Numbered from the stretch's first letter, positions 22,696-36,563 are shown. The stretch: DNA of 64,000 nucleotides from Rosellinia necatrix (GCA_021209875.1 JAGYVD010000005.1:1798001-1862000); one strand, 5' to 3'. Made by a program: numbers and translations. The notes: generated by a model not told the origin, from the letters alone.

Positions 22696-23551
22696 TCGTT
22701 TGCCTACCTGCCGGGAGAAATGCACGCTTCATACCTACCCGTCTTCCCCTATGCATCCGATATGTTCCGATTGGGTGGTCTTTCCCCCTCTCTCCTTGCG
22801 GTAGTTTGATGTCTTCGTGCCCAGTCAGTGAGTGAGTAAGTACCAGGACGACGATAGGGTACCATCGCCTGTCTCGTAGGGCTCGAGCGGCCATCATGAG
22901 AGGTGGGGGGAAGACGGATAACTTTCCCTGCCTTCCCTCCCCTGCCTGCCTTACCTACCTAACCTACCTACCTAACCTACCTACCTACCTACCTCCACTA
23001 CTGCTACCCGAGAGACTCTTGACTAACGGCGATCCTCGGGGCGGGCCGCACGCGCAGTCCACGCCGTCTGCCACGCGCACAGCAACGCGGGGCGGGCCTG
23101 GAGCGTGTTCGCGCGGCCGCTCGAGATGCTGACGCAGGACGTGTGCAACTTCCACGGCGCGCACGCGGTGTACGCGCGGTACGGCGGGATCGTGTTCGGG
23201 GCCGGGGAGGGCGAGGCGATCGCGGCGGCGCTCGGGCCGGCGCACAAGGGGCTCGTGCTGCTGAACCACGGCCTGCTGACGGTCGGCGCGACCGTCGACG
23301 AGGCCGGCTTCCTGTTCGGCCTGCTCGACCGCTCCTGCGACGTCCAGCTCCGCGCCGAGGCCGCCGCCGCCAACGGCCTGCCCAAGCGCGTCATCGCCGA
23401 CGACGAGGCCGCCCGCAACTTCCGCATGGCCAGCGAGCCCCACGTGCTCTACCGCGAGGCGCAGCCCGACCTCGAGTACGAGCTCGAGATGGCCGGCGGC
23501 GAGGACGCGGTCGCCAGGGGCTTCGAGAGCCTGCGGCCGCTCGAGCCGTAG
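21794..23551 (+). CDS. Class II aldolase / adducin-domain protein
   Basis: Four exons: 21794-21910, 22073-22100, 22300-22611 and 23058-23551; introns are 162, 199 and 446 bp. The 316-residue product belongs to the class II aldolase/adducin N-terminal domain family (zinc-dependent aldol cleavage or epimerisation of sugar phosphates in characterised members; fungal members mostly of unknown substrate). After a variable N terminus, MTPLE-AISHG joins across intron 1, then [19 protein letters not shown] and WMNPLG. Metal-binding histidines are expected in HAVCHAHS (His158, His160) and LNHGLLTVG (His223), with [10 protein letters not shown] between. Exon 4 is extremely GC-rich at third positions. 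Probably cytosolic. The 28-bp exon 2 is easily missed by gene finders but is needed to restore the family sequence. Confidence 0.92.
22638..22697. repeat. TTGCTA/TTGCTG hexanucleotide array in intron 3
   Basis: About nine tandem TTGCTR units lie inside the long third intron of the aldolase-domain gene. Further along the same intron (about 22940-22995) is a CCTACCTACC / CCTAACC array. Together these account for much of its unusual 446 bp. Confidence 0.9.
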
Positions 23552-26500
23552 TGAAGGGAGGGAAGGGGGGGGGGGATGCATATACACACATACATACATA
23601 TACATACATACATACGTACATACGTACATATGTAGTAGGGTAGGGCCAGAACGCGTACGCATATCGGGGGCGCAAAGGACAAAGACAAATTAAAAAAAAA
23701 AAAAAAAAGGTCTGTTTGATCCTAAAACCCCCATCTCGTCTCAACCGACACCGTTTGTCTAATCCGGTAAGGTGTGTGATGCGGCCCTGTGGCGGGAGAT
23801 GGGGTCGTGAAAAGGGGTGGGTGGTGTAGTGTAGTGTAGAGACGGAGACGCTTGACTGCCATCGTCGCCGCCGGCTCGTGGTTGTGGTGTTTCTCTCTCG
23901 CTTTCTCGCTCTCTCTCCTTTTTCATCTGGGGGCACGAATTGCGTGCGCGCGTGTCGAATGCATGCCGGAGGCGAAGGCGCTTGTCCTCGCTTAGTTACC
24001 TACTTACGACGACACGCCCCCCCCCCTCGGGTAATAATACCGCACTGTATAATCGCTTCGTTTCTCGCTTGGTGTTTGACACGCGGAGTCCACTCTCCCT
24101 CCCTCTCTCCCCCTCCCTCTTTCCATCTATCTAGATAGGCAGATGCCGTCTCGACCTTCTTCGTTTGCCGTATCTTGCATATATCCCTGATGACCCTTGG
24201 TTATATCGCGCGGGCCGGGGAACGACAGCCGGGAGATCTCGACGCAATCTCGCGGGGTCCGAAGATAAGTTACATACCGCTTTAATCACCGGCAGAGAGG
24301 TACCTATAGTACCGTCGGGCTAAGCAATATGAACCGATATTGTTGCAGTACCAGAGCAGACCAACGCGACCCTGCGTTCCATGTAGGGGGGGTGTTGGTC
24401 CCGTTTCGTTGCATCCGCATGCGCGTAATTCATTATTCTTTCAAACCCCCCGAACGGGAGGGTCCGCCGCGGATCTGACCTTAGTTTCGACCTGCCAATA
24501 TGCATGTATGTATATATGTGTATGCCGTAAGCTGTAAATAGCATCGCAGGGTCATTTTGCTTTTTTTTGAACTACATCGCGGCATAGACGCGACGATCCT
24601 TCCAACGAAAATCAAGGCGGATACGAGTTCGAGAATTAATTAAGTATGTAGGTTAATTAACAGTAGAGGAACTTGTCAAATTCCAAGGCAGAACTGGGCC
24701 TTCCAGGGAAGAAAAGGGTATACTGCCCGAATAGGAAACCATCGCGGCGCATACCCTAGGGCTTTCACACCTTCTTTAACCTTGACTCCGTTTTTTTTTT
24801 TTTTTTCCTCCCATCCGTGACTCTCAAATCAAGATGGTGTAGGACACGGGTCAGGGGATAGCCCGCGATTTAATACCGAACTAATCTGGGGAACATGACA
24901 TGGCAAGGTTGAAAGCAAGTTCGTGGGGGGGTCGCGATGTCAGGGACGAACCGCCTCTGCATCCATCTCCAATTTTGTTTCGTTCTATCTTGCCGGTAAG
25001 TAATTACGTGCATCTGAATATTCAGGGGTGCCTAGCCTGCAGAGATTTCGTTGTTTTCCTAGTAGTGAAATTTGATAAAGGTAAGTTTTTTTTTTAATCC
25101 TCTAAAGGCAGAAAAAGAATTAAAATAAACGGAGGAATGCATATACGTATGTCTTCATGTCATTGAATCCTTCGCGGCAATACCCTCGCATCGCCTGAAA
25201 AGCCTTACCGCGACGGTATGGAGCCGATGTGACGCTCCAGTCTCATTTGATAATCGAACGACGCCCCCTTCCCCTTCCTCCTTGTGCGGTCAACCTTCAG
25301 GGCTTAAAATTCCCCGGGCGAGATCTATTGGCTCGCGGAATGAAGTCCCCTGTACCCTATCTTGAGAAAAAAAAAAAAACTAAAAAACTAAAAAAAAAAC
25401 TGACGATGTTTTACTCGGGGCCCAGAGTAAGTGGAGGGGTGGGAAGTTGAAAGTTGAGATAGAGAGCGATTAGTATAATCATGTGGTACTTGTCCGAGAC
25501 TTGAGGGACCGCTCCTCTTTTTCCATATCACCAGCCAGGGGATGGCAGAATGGGGTATTGTTCGCACGTATACTTGTCCTCCTGCCCTGTCCTATTCTGT
25601 CTCGCGTTGCCTCTCGCTTGCTGGCTATTTCGCAACACCTGCGACATACCTAGAAAAACACAATATTGAATCGATGTCGCAACGGACGTAGCCGCGGGTC
25701 CTGCTGCACCTACGAGCGGATGACGGCATGAACAGGTGCACCAGAAAGGGTCGTCGTTTGGCTCCTCAAGACGTCGTATTCCGCGCTGCACCTCCTGCAT
25801 TGCACATCAGACAAAATGACCAGATGCGACGGGCATGGGTGTAAACAAACGAGCTCAGAAGGGGGAAGCGCGGATGGGATGGGGGAGGGTAGATAGGGTA
25901 ATGGGCGCGATGTCAAACCGAGCAGGACAAGACAAGACTTCCTTCGCTCCTTTCGCTGTCGCCGTGTCCGATGGGTGCTGCTGTTGGGGGTTCGATGCAT
26001 CACGATCCGTCCTCCCCATTCTTCTGCATCGCCTTCCCGGGGGCGTGAGTGCGAAGTGGGACATGGTAGTATCGTCGAATGGCACTTTGATAGGTCGATC
26101 GGTGGCGTCACTCATTCACGACAGAGGAAGGACCCTTTATCGCCCGGGCATCCATCCACCATGGTCTGGGGAAAATCCACTTACACCACACTCCCTTTGG
26201 CGGCAGGCGGTCGTCATGTGCGTTCCGTCCCGTTTTCTTCACGCACAATGACAGATTGCACGGCCAGAGAGGACAGACACCATCACCCCTACCGGGAACA
26301 CCCCACACCATCCGGTTGTTGATTCGGCCCTATCGTGCGCTGCCAATACGACTTCTGCGGAGGACGTGAGGGTGACATGGTCCGACACCCGTCCTGTCCA
26401 CCTGGACGCGCTCGTCTCGTCTCGTAGTAGCACGACCATCGCTGTACACCACTACACTGCCAGTGCGCTACGCTGTGTGCGAATAGCGTCACTGACATTC

Positions 26501-26639
26501 GCCTGGCGGGTGCTGCCGCTAACAGCAGCGACTCCACGGCCCAGCGGACGTCGAATCGTCTTTTCAACGTGGAGAGTTCGCTTCTAGGAGATCCAGACTA
26601 ACGAGAGGAATGTGGTGGACGGGGTCTGTAAAAGGACCA

Positions 26640-27640
26640 CACATCAATAGAGCCGGGTATCGCTGTGACTAACCTCGTAGTGTGCAGTAGGTCTGCCTAG
26701 CGTAGCCTGTTGAGACCGTTGCGGATGCTGTATTGAGTGTAGTGTTGTATGGAGCGCCTATGAGAAGATAGGATGGCGAGGCGTCTTGATGCCTACCCAC
26801 AACTTACAGCACATTACCTCAGGTAGAGCATACTATTCGGGGATACCTGAGCCTATGCGGCATCTCTGTTTTATGCATAAAGCAAGCATTCCCTACACTA
26901 CGACTTGTTTCATAAAAAGATCTGTAACAATGTACTTAAATCATTCCTAATTTTGCTACGGAATCCAAGTACCCCTTGTTTTTAATTACGTTTTTGAGAG
27001 CGTAATTGTTACTAACTTATACGCCCCAAATATTGTAGTGCCCGCAAGCTACTCAAGAATACGAGAGTATTATTAAAGGCTCGACAAAGTTCAACCAAAA
27101 GATACAAAGCTACAACATGTTTGAGGCGCAAATACAGGATTAGACGTATTTCCTATACAATTTCCTATACAAAGTATGCTAGACCTGCAAAATTTGTGGG
27201 TGTACTCGAAGAACCGCTGGAGATGGGTTATGCTCTACCTCCAAAGCCAATGATTTGAACAGAGAACAGAGAGTAGAGCATATTACGCTATACCTCTTGG
27301 CCCACCGCTCACGTTCACGTCCAGTCCTATCCGTGCACCTTTCAAAGCTTAGACCGGGTCAAGGTATCCTAGTACAGAGTTAAAAGCAGAGCTGTACTAT
27401 ATGTACAGCGGTAGTGATGAATAGTAATCTCTGTAAGGATAGTATATTTATATGGCCGAAATCCTTGTAGTCTATGTAGCTCTGTATGCTAGCATTGGAA
27501 CCAACAGAATTAATGATAGGATACCGCTAACTAGGTATTGTCCCGGGTTTAACCTCGTTTAAGCTGATGATACGCTGCACAAGGCCAATAAAACATAGGG
27601 GCGAAGCAGAAAAAAAAAAAAAGAGCCTTTTCAATAAGGT
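26640..27640. other. AT-rich island
   Basis: TA-rich, stop-filled DNA with sharply lower GC than either side, including a doubled ATTTCCTATACA word near 27148-27175. Resembles the RIP-like island at 7.6-11.3 kb. No terminal repeats or coding relic were recognised. Confidence 0.45.
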
Positions 27641-27908
27641 TGGGTAGATATCATGCGCATACCTGTGGGCCCTGGGTTTAGGATATCGAGGCCACAAATC
27701 AAAACACATGGCAGCGGGACCCTAAACAGGCCTCGTCGTGAAAGGGGGAGCCTTTCCCATCCATCCTCTGACGACTCGTACCTGCGGATCAACTGGGGAT
27801 CGTCCGCCCGACCCGTCGTCGCCGCGCGCCGCCGCCCCATCAATGCGACCTGGCGGGCGTTCACTGGCCCGAGGGGCCTTGTATGGCGACTCCTCCTCAT
27901 GCTGGGTC

Positions 27909-27933
27909 CCCTCTCTCTCTCTCTCTCTCTCTC
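27909..27933. repeat. (CT)n microsatellite
   Basis: An uninterrupted CT dinucleotide tract of about 24 bp in gene-free sequence. A comparable tract lies at about 39321-39344. Confidence 0.9.
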
Positions 27934-30900
27934 ATCACGCATTCACTCACCCGACGCTTACTCGACCAGTGCTCTCGATTTAGGGCCCTGTGGAAAGATT
28001 TAATGCCTGCGAAATGCCCTCGTGTATGTAACGCAACACCGTCGCAATTCGCTCACCATGCTGCCGTGCTCACCGAACTGGGAATCGGGATAGAGTATAA
28101 CCCGAATAGCCCGGACCCGTGAGCTGTGTGTATGTAGGAAAGAAAAAAGAAGAAGGAAAACAACGAAACAATACAACGTTGGCTCTCATCTATGACGACG
28201 GGGGTTCGATGCATTGATAGTAATCCGTGGGGGCACGTTCCACGATATTGATAGTGATGACTGACTGAGGCGGCTTGCACCCCGTTTGCTTATACTGGTG
28301 AATGAAACCTGTTCGTTATCGAGGTTCGATACTGTTGGGTTAGGTATCCAATTGATACGAATTTTTGTTTTATTTTAATTTTTTTTATCAATTTTTTTTT
28401 TTTCCCCGGCTCACGACGATCTATTGTCGTCACGTTGACGTCCTTGGTTCACCGGTTGGTTCAAGTTTAGGCCTCAGGATGTAAGCGTTTATGCTATGTT
28501 TATGCGCCCGTTATGAATCCCCGTCAGTGGGGCAAAGTGATGGACATAATCGCCTTGAGCTATGGGGCGTCCATGTAACGATTGTATGGTGTGAGCCTGG
28601 AAAACGACATGACTGGCTGGCTCGGGGGGGTGTGGGCGCAACAGGAACTGTTAGGCATTTTTTCTACTTATAGCGTAGCGTAGTGTGCCGTACCACCCAT
28701 CGATGCCTGTCATCGGCCCTCTGTCCTCTCGGTTATCTGTGGAGCAAAAGCTTGGCGTCTAATTTTTCTCTTCACCGGGAGGAGCGAAGGGACTAGAGAG
28801 ATCTTTGTACACTACATTACCTGACGAGCATTGGTCGACGTTGGTTGATCAAGAATCCCTCATCAATCCATTCGAGGCCAAGCCAGTCTGGAAGGGCTCA
28901 ACGCTAGCTACAGTGTGATGGTGGTGGGGATGCCTGCCTATTTGACTCACTAGCGCCGTCTGCTGGTATTGTGTTAAGTTGCCTAGGGCGCCCCCTGGGC
29001 GAGGTCCGGCACAGGCGACAACGTGTTTCCCTCACTGAGGAATGTGCAATACCTGCCTAGACAGCTCGAGCCGTTTGCCTTGTCGATATTAAGGCGATGG
29101 TGTCCAAGACTTGCCGGGACACCCCACACTGTATCACAGATCACGACCGTGTAGTTACAAGGACCTTCGTCACGCTTAGCGAGCCAAAGTCTCGACGAAT
29201 TGGAAATTGCTTCAATCTGGAATCTTGGATGAGTCACGAAAAAAAAAAAAATTCCGTAAGCCCCCCCTGGTAAGATAACGAACATCCATCTAAGTGACGA
29301 AGTGAGGATGAGAAGCCAGATATACCGCCCAGATAGGCATCCTTGATATCTCGATCGGGAAGGCTACAAGTTGTTCTCGGCTCGTCACGAGGTGCGTATG
29401 ATATGCAAGGCAACTATATCTACCACATTACACCTCGTCACACCCGGTGTGAAGCATGGGTTACGCGTCGTCACATTTGAAACCCAACATCCTTTAGGAC
29501 TGGATAGCCCGCATGACTCCCAGAGTTATCTCCTCGAGAACAGTGTTCCAGAGGCATCTTCTCGAAGCTTGTCTGGCCTGTCTGGCTTCGGCCCCACCGC
29601 CAAAGTGGAGGACGAGACATGGACTCCATGAACTTATTTAGCTGTGGTCATCCGAGTCAAAAATCACGTATCTAGGGAAAGTTGTACTTTGTTTGATCGA
29701 ACTGAGATTGCACACGCGAATAGACCCGGAACATGCGGGGCCTGACGCTGGAAACAAGGCTGTTGGTCGTCGAAAAACGGCGATGCGGCGCGATGGGGTT
29801 GGCTTGGGATATCGTAGAGGAGCGCTGGAATGGTGGATGAAACCCAAAGGAATGAGATGTGGCCCCTCTGGATCGTTTCCTATTCGTCCCAGACGAGATC
29901 ACCTAATATGTCGTAGTGAAAGTGACCTTTTCACATTCGTGTGCACTAGGTATCGTAGTGAAAGTTATGATGTACCGTATGTGAACCGGGCGGAGATAGG
30001 CAAAGTGGCTGGCTGAGTCACCCAACCTAGTGGAGCGGGCGACGTTCTAAGTGTTCAAAGATACTAAATAAAAACACACTATCTATGTACCAACGTATAA
30101 GTCCTTTTCATGCGTCATCTTGCCTCCCACACGTATCAATCGAAGATGAAAATTTTTTCTCTCTTTCTCTGGGTGATGGTCTCACCGGCGTTTCGCCCAT
30201 GGTATGGTCCTAGAATTGCTTGGGTCGCCCGCCTGGTTCCGATTGATTAATTAATGAGACGAAGGTAAGGGATGCACGAACCGCTTATTGCCTCGAGCCC
30301 GCGCGCGGCGCCGAAGCTATGGGCGCCATAAGGCTGCGGCAATGGGGTCTGGGGCCGTCAGCGGAGAATTTTTAATGACATTTAAGAGGGGATGCCTCAT
30401 CTAAGCGAAACGCTCATTTGCCTCGCTATTCGCTCCTTCGGTCAGCCACGTAAGGCGGTGCTGGCAGGGGGGGGGGAAGGGAAGGGAGGGGAGGGAAGAG
30501 GGGAATGGGAGAAGGTTCTAACCCCTCTTGAATGAAGGGCACAACGTTCCACTAGGTCGAGGTCCTTCCTAGGAGAGAATTTTCCCATGCTACGGTAGCC
30601 CGGCATAAACACGCAACACAAACGCCCCGGTCCCAGGGGCCAGCGACCGCCTGTCATCACACGGCCCTCACACTACACTACACGGGCTCGATCACAAAGG
30701 GCCGCGGGTGCCTGGGGAGCTGTCAGTGCGAAGCGATAGGCCTGGACGTGTGGGACGGGCCGAGAACAGCCAACTTCCAAGACATACCAGCTGCTGTGCT
30801 TCGTGAAGCAGCCAGAACCTTACGTAATTGGCGCAATTGCATATTGCATTTTCGCGGTTCCTAGACACTCTGGTTGCACCAGAACTCCAGATGCGGACCA

Positions 30901-30965
30901 AGTTTGGAACTGGGAAGGGGTCCGAGGGCGAATGAGGCTCCTTGCTGGAGCGAAGGGCCGTTCCC

Positions 30966-30966
30966 C

Positions 30967-31001
<35 letters not shown>

Positions 31002-31003
31002 TA
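30966..31003. repeat. CCACGA hexanucleotide array
   Basis: About six tandem CCACGA units in gene-free DNA. In the plus frames it gives Pro-Arg or Thr-Thr repeats, which explains the odd low-complexity open frames over this spot. Confidence 0.9.
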
Positions 31004-34000
31004 GTTACCGCGACCAACACTACCACCAACACCACCGCCTGGCCGCGGATGGAGGCGGCGTTAGGGATCAGAGCAAGAGACAACGCACCCGGGGAAAAGA
31101 AAAATCGAACAGCGCAAAAAACGTGGCACGGCCGGATTCCAGGTCAGTAGTTGACGCGTGTTGATGATCGTGGGTCAAGAGGTGTCCAGGACCTCGTTGG
31201 GCTTGGAACGGAGGAGAAGAAGCTAAATAGCCCCCCCCCCAGCCTGAGTGACGCCCAAGCCCGGAGGCGAATGGACTGCCCCGTTGACCCCCTTGGGCAT
31301 GGCAGCCTTCCAAGCCCTTTGGCCGGGCGTAGAAGTGGCTGCCGCCATGGCCTGAGCGAGTTTTTAGCCGCTGAGGGAGATACCTAGATCCATCTGGCTC
31401 GCTCGCTCGTGGCACAAGTGAGGCCCTCATATCATGTTATGCCGTCCCGTACCGATTATACCGATTCGCCGCGGTCTTGTCAAGGAATCTGACTAGTGGG
31501 CATAGCCTCGGGGGGCCGAGGGATCGATAGGGCTCTGTGGTTGATAGATGCTACCAATGCAACGCCCCCCGGGACTGGCCTCGCAACTCTTGCAGGCCAA
31601 TCGTGGTGCAGCTGGACGATCGCATATTCGACGTTGATTGATCCACGGCCCCATAGCCACGTCCGGCCGTCCCCACGAGCCGTCCCCACGAGTCGTGTTA
31701 TTATAATCCACCACAAAAAGCCCCGTTTCAAATACTTGTACCCTCCTACAGCAGATATCATTTTAGCCATATTACATGAGATTGATTCCCTCTATTCGAA
31801 TTAGTCGTGAAGAGTGCCCAATGCGCGTCTCTTACGTGGCTGCAGCCGTTTCGTTTAGGGCTCTGGGGGGAAAGGCGAACATCAAGTTCTACTGTGCTAG
31901 TTACGAGTATGTATATATGTATGTTATGTATGCATGTATGTATATAAAGGAGCAGATGGAACGACACATGTGGACCAAAACGGGCTGTTGCAGTTGGCAC
32001 CAGGTAATTTTCGTTAGCGTTCACCACTTATTGATGGCTTATAGCAGGTAGAGAGCATGGACATGGCGTTTTGTTGCTTTCGCTTACACCCGGCAACCGA
32101 CTCGGTTTATCTTTTTCCCTTGCCATGTATGTTTCAATTCCCTGTTAACCCCAGCGATGCTTCGCATGAAGAGCCCGGAGATTCGGCTCGCAGAAAGGAG
32201 GCTGGATGGCGTGCATGTCCTTGAACACAGCATGCCAGCCAGCGCGGACACTCCTCTGCCATCGTTGTGCTATAGCCGTGCTATAGTTATTGTGCGTTCT
32301 GAGTTTTGGGTGTTATTACTAGTAGACCGCAGCATTTATTTTCCCTCACGGCGAGTTAATGAGAGAGGACGAAACAATTGGAACCAATGCTGACCTTGCA
32401 TAAAAACCGCATGAATTGTGAGCTTACGGTTTGTCTCAAATAGAAACATGAAGGCCAACTTGACCCTATTGGTCGGCTCTTGCGGGCGACGTCATTTGCT
32501 AACTGAAGGGAACATGGAACAGAGCTTGCTGAGCTGTCCCTCTTGGCACCATGCTATCCGAATTGTGCCTGAGATCGGCCAGGCTCTCCTGCACAAATGA
32601 GTCTAGAACCAGTCGCCGTCGGGCTCTTGCTTCACGGCATCGCTACCTTATGCGGGTATTGTCAACGGTGCGTTGCGATCTATGTATGTAGATCCCATCA
32701 ATTGAATTGAAATTTGCCACTTTACTGTCCGGTTGAATCCCAATCGGACGTGCGAGGCATGGCACAGCAGAGCGAGAGGATTGAGACGATTGAGCTGATT
32801 GAGACGAGACGAGAAAATTTTTTTCCTTCCCTCCTCGTGGCCTGAAACGTCCCGTCTTCTTTCGCCGGATGGGAAAGTAGCGGGAAATAGACCGACACCC
32901 TCTGCCATCCGTCCCTACTAATGGTGCCCTGCTAATGGTGCTCTACTCTGTTATGCCGGTTAACCGACGACGGGTGCGGATTACTCTTGGTATGAACGGA
33001 TGTGACCTGTGAAGAGGCAGCGGCCCCAGTGCAAGTTCGCGAAGCCGCATAAACGCGCAATAAAATGCCTTGGCCTGTAACCATCCACCGTAAGCCTGAG
33101 AAAAACCCGCAAAGGCGACAGATCGTACATACATATTATCGTTGGGGTCTGTGAATCTGTGATTGTGCCAATTGGGACGTATTACATAGAATGCACCACT
33201 CAGAGTGCTCAGAGTGCTCAGAGTGCTAGACAAGGAAAGTTTCGCCCCTGACGAGTTACTTACTTACCATACATTATACCGTATATGGCGTGCAAACTGG
33301 ATGCTGAATTTCTGCCAACATGCTGGGCCTACCTAGTAGTTAGCTGTTTCAACACACCCGGCATTGCACCCGCTCAACGACCTGTATCTGACCTATACTA
33401 ATAGTCAATGAGTTACGTATAAGTTGGACTCAGCAGGCTGATCGTTAGCCTGATGGATACCATCCATTTGCGACGTCATTACCAGTAATTTATCCCCGTC
33501 GTAGCGGATACCTTTAGTGTGGACTCAATCACGTCTGGGAGCCCGATACTGTTTATTAAAGTTTGATAGATGATCGCGAGATAAGGCGGCTTGGATCGAA
33601 GCTTCCGTGTGTATCGTGACCGAATAAGATATATAAAATTTGAGTAGTCTGGATGATCACCGACGTATTGTGCCTAGCGCGCTGTTTAAGGTTTTGACAC
33701 CATTGCTGTATTCGGCCAACCCCATGGGCTGAAATCAAGGGGCTCTCGGCTTGAACCGTGGCCGACACCCGACATGGTAAAAAAAAAAAAAAAAAGTTCA
33801 CTTTCACAGGACACTAGGCATAGAGCTCTGCTCCGGTGGGCGGACCAAAGGGCGGACTACGGCGGAGGGAGGCTGCATAATAGGCGCAAGGCGTCAATTG
33901 ACCACTAAATTTGAGTTTTGAGCCTCCTGAACCAAACCTAGCTACCCACTCGTCCTGCCTACTGTACGGACCGTGTCTTGATCAGACAGGCGCAGGAGGT

Positions 34001-36089
34001 GGTCTTGCGCCGGTCCGCCTTTGTGCCAATGGACCAGTTTAAATTGCTATATTGGCACTAGAAGGGTCTTTTGGATATTGTAATTAGGTAGGTAGATACT
34101 CACTACCACCACCAGATGTAGATGTTAGGGTCTTTTTACTTATTTATTTTATTCCCTTTTTTTTTTTTTTTTTCACGCCATCTTTACTCGTAGACAGATC
34201 TCATTCAACTTACCTAACCTAGCATATCGCCCAGCTGGTATTGATCAACCTCACAGCGGCCAATCACAGGATTCGGCTAACGCCTAGAAACACCAACTTA
34301 TTAGACTTGACCCATCCTGATAACAAAAGCAATGGCGGTCCGTTTAGTGGCTGTGTTGTAGGTGCATCGTCAGGACGTTTGTTGGTGCTTTGTACAATTA
34401 ACTCAATCTACCCGAGGCTGCCACTACCCCCCTCCCACCCCCCCTCCCCGAACTCGCCCATCGGCGTAAGCCGTGGCAAACCATCCGTTGCATGCCTCAA
34501 TTGAGTGCGTCAACGGAGCCCATCATGGTGCCATGTTGGTGTCGAATTCCCGATGGTAGGAGCACCGGTCTCGGACGATAATATAATGAATAATCGCCAC
34601 CCCGATGGTCGGCTCGAACCGTTAGATAGTCGCTATGACTGAAGGGAAACCCCATAGTAGGGGCTCATTCCTTCGTGCGATTGAACAAGCCGACACTATT
34701 TGACAGTGTCAAAATAGAATTTCAGAAATGCCATTAACTATGTACATACATATGTATGTATGTACGTAGTATGTACGCCCATATTCGGTACGGACCGGAG
34801 CTGGTTTAGTCACTCCCTCTCGCTCTGCCTAGTGCCATACTTTTTAGATAGTACCGTTTGGCGTACTGGGGACCACAGTCTTGGCGATCGGACGAGTAGG
34901 TGGTGCCATGTCAATAGCCCGAATGATGAGTGATACGAAAATACCTGCCTCCCCACCTTCAGTGTGACTAAGTAACACAATCAAGAGCCGGGGAAAAAAA
35001 AAAAAAAAAAGATTGCCGGACAACAGGCCTTACGTCCCAGTAGTGTAAGATGATGCCATCATCGGATAACTATGCGAATTATCTTTACGAATGAAGATTA
35101 TCGAGTTGAATGAAGGCGTGGATCTCGTGGTGGCATTCATGTCTACCTAGGGTATCCCCAGATGCCAGGTACCGACAACCGCACCCAAGGGCCCAGTTAG
35201 AGTGGCAATGCCGCCTGCTATAGTTTGCTGTGCTACGGCGGATCAGCATCAATTAATCGGCATCAAATTGGCAACCCCGGTTTCGCCAGTGTTGGATGTT
35301 AAGTAACATATCCGTAACATATTATGTAGTAAGGCATTTAAATTGGGTACGGGAGGCATTGCGGCACATCACTAGAACGATTTTCGAATCGAAAGTACTC
35401 AGATGCGAGGGGCTCGAATTTTTGTCAATTTATACTTGCTTGCGTCTACAAACGCATTGTAGATCTGCTTAGAGCAGTGCCTATCAGCAGAAGTGGCAGA
35501 GTCTATTACTCATCACCACCCGCGCAAAAAAAAACCAAGCCCCATCAATCCAGTAACTGGATGGCAGTAACTGGATAAGCCTCTATAGGCTTGGTGGCCC
35601 TATGCTCCAACAATTGTTGATATAGTTAAAGGGTCTTCCTAGTAGCTCCGGCTCCTAATCCGCCAAATTGGCATGCCGCCTTCCGGTCCCAAAACCCCAA
35701 GCTCCGAGGTATCAGGACGCCATGCATAACAATAAGAAAACCCATGATATCTTGGGGGCAGCTCTTGGTACAATAGAAGTCCCTGCCCGCCCACGCGAGG
35801 CCCTGTCCTGCGCCGGTAACAAGGAGCAATCGAAGACAGAATCCCGCAATGACCCAAAACTTTTTATGATGCTGTGCTCCGATAATATGCTCTTGTACAA
35901 TAAATAATAAAATGGTGTAATAATTTGGTCCGTCGTGATGCTAGTCGTTCTTTGAATAAGGAAAACCGAAAGAGTGGGTTGTGTCTGGGGGAAATTCGAG
36001 ATAATAACTAAAGCGCTGTGGCTTGTTGAAATAGAGTCGGAGTGTGGATGGTCTATGGAAGATGGAATGGCTTCCAACTCTTTTTGTGT

Positions 36090-36563
36090 CTAGCAGGATC
36101 GGCGCCGTTGTTGAGTGCGGGCGTGCTCGAAAGAACTGGCGTAATCTCTAAGATGCTTCTTCGTCCTGTCGGAGATCTGAGGGGTCTCGCTGCCCGACGA
36201 GGCTGTACTTCCGAGAGAGCATAGGCTACTATGCGAACTTGAGGGTGTCAGGCCTGCACTGGACGAGGCGGACGACGCAGAGCGCTGAGATACATGGTAC
36301 TGAGGCAATGGCGTCGATCCGTACGGCTGAGGGTTGGCAAAGTCGTAGGCTGGTGGTAAATAGAACTTCGTCTGGTTTCTTGGTACACTCCATTGGAAAG
36401 AAGAGGGGCTGGCAAGACCTGGTGAGCCTGCTGTTGTATGAAGAGAAGTTGACGACGTCTCGAAATCCCGAAGCCTGCACGATTCCGAGCAATACAAGGC
36501 GCCGTCGGTTTGTCTGTCGCAGTAGAGGCAGAATTCGGGTTCCCACGATGGATCGGAAGACAT
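36090..36563 (-). CDS. Ecl1-like life-span regulatory factor family protein
   Basis: Intronless minus-strand gene for a 157-residue protein. The N-terminal signature is FCLYCDRQTDGALYCSESC, with Cys12, Cys15, Cys25 and Cys29 in a CxxC...CxxxC arrangement. This is the conserved short zinc-binding-type motif of the Ecl1 family (life-span regulatory factor domain), known from fission yeast as small stress- and starvation-responsive proteins that extend chronological life span. The remainder is Ser/Pro/Tyr-rich and probably disordered, ending in a basic Arg-rich tail. The Met at 36563 has a good start context (AAAATG) and directly precedes the motif; an in-frame Met at 36620 would add 19 residues. 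It is isolated, with more than 12 kb of gene-poor DNA on each side. Confidence 0.84.
   Translation of the reverse strand: MSSDPSWEPEFCLYCDRQTDGALYCSESCRLRDFETSSTSLHTTAGSPGLASPSSFQWSVPRNQTKFYLPPAYDFANPQPYGSTPLPQYHVSQRSASSASSSAGLTPSSSHSSLCSLGSTASSGSETPQISDRTKKHLRDYASSFEHARTQQRRRSC

Larger units (their letters stand above)
23552..36089. other. 12.5-kb gene-poor region
   Basis: I see no supportable gene. Contents include ACATACAT repeats just after the aldolase stop, poly-A/T runs (about 23691-23708, 24791-24806, 33780-33795, 34158-34173 and 34993-35010), a (CT)n tract at about 27909-27933, a CCACGA array at about 30966-31003, TATGTA repeats near 31906-31950, a triplicated CAGAGTGCT near 33199-33225, and AT-rich islands at about 26640-27640 and 33240-33800. 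Open frames between these are short, overlapping and without domain signatures. Confidence 0.5.

Noticed and set aside
30966..31003. CRISPR-like or functional repeat array.
   Set aside because: The CCACGA units are contiguous without spacers, and the organism is eukaryotic; this is a simple microsatellite.
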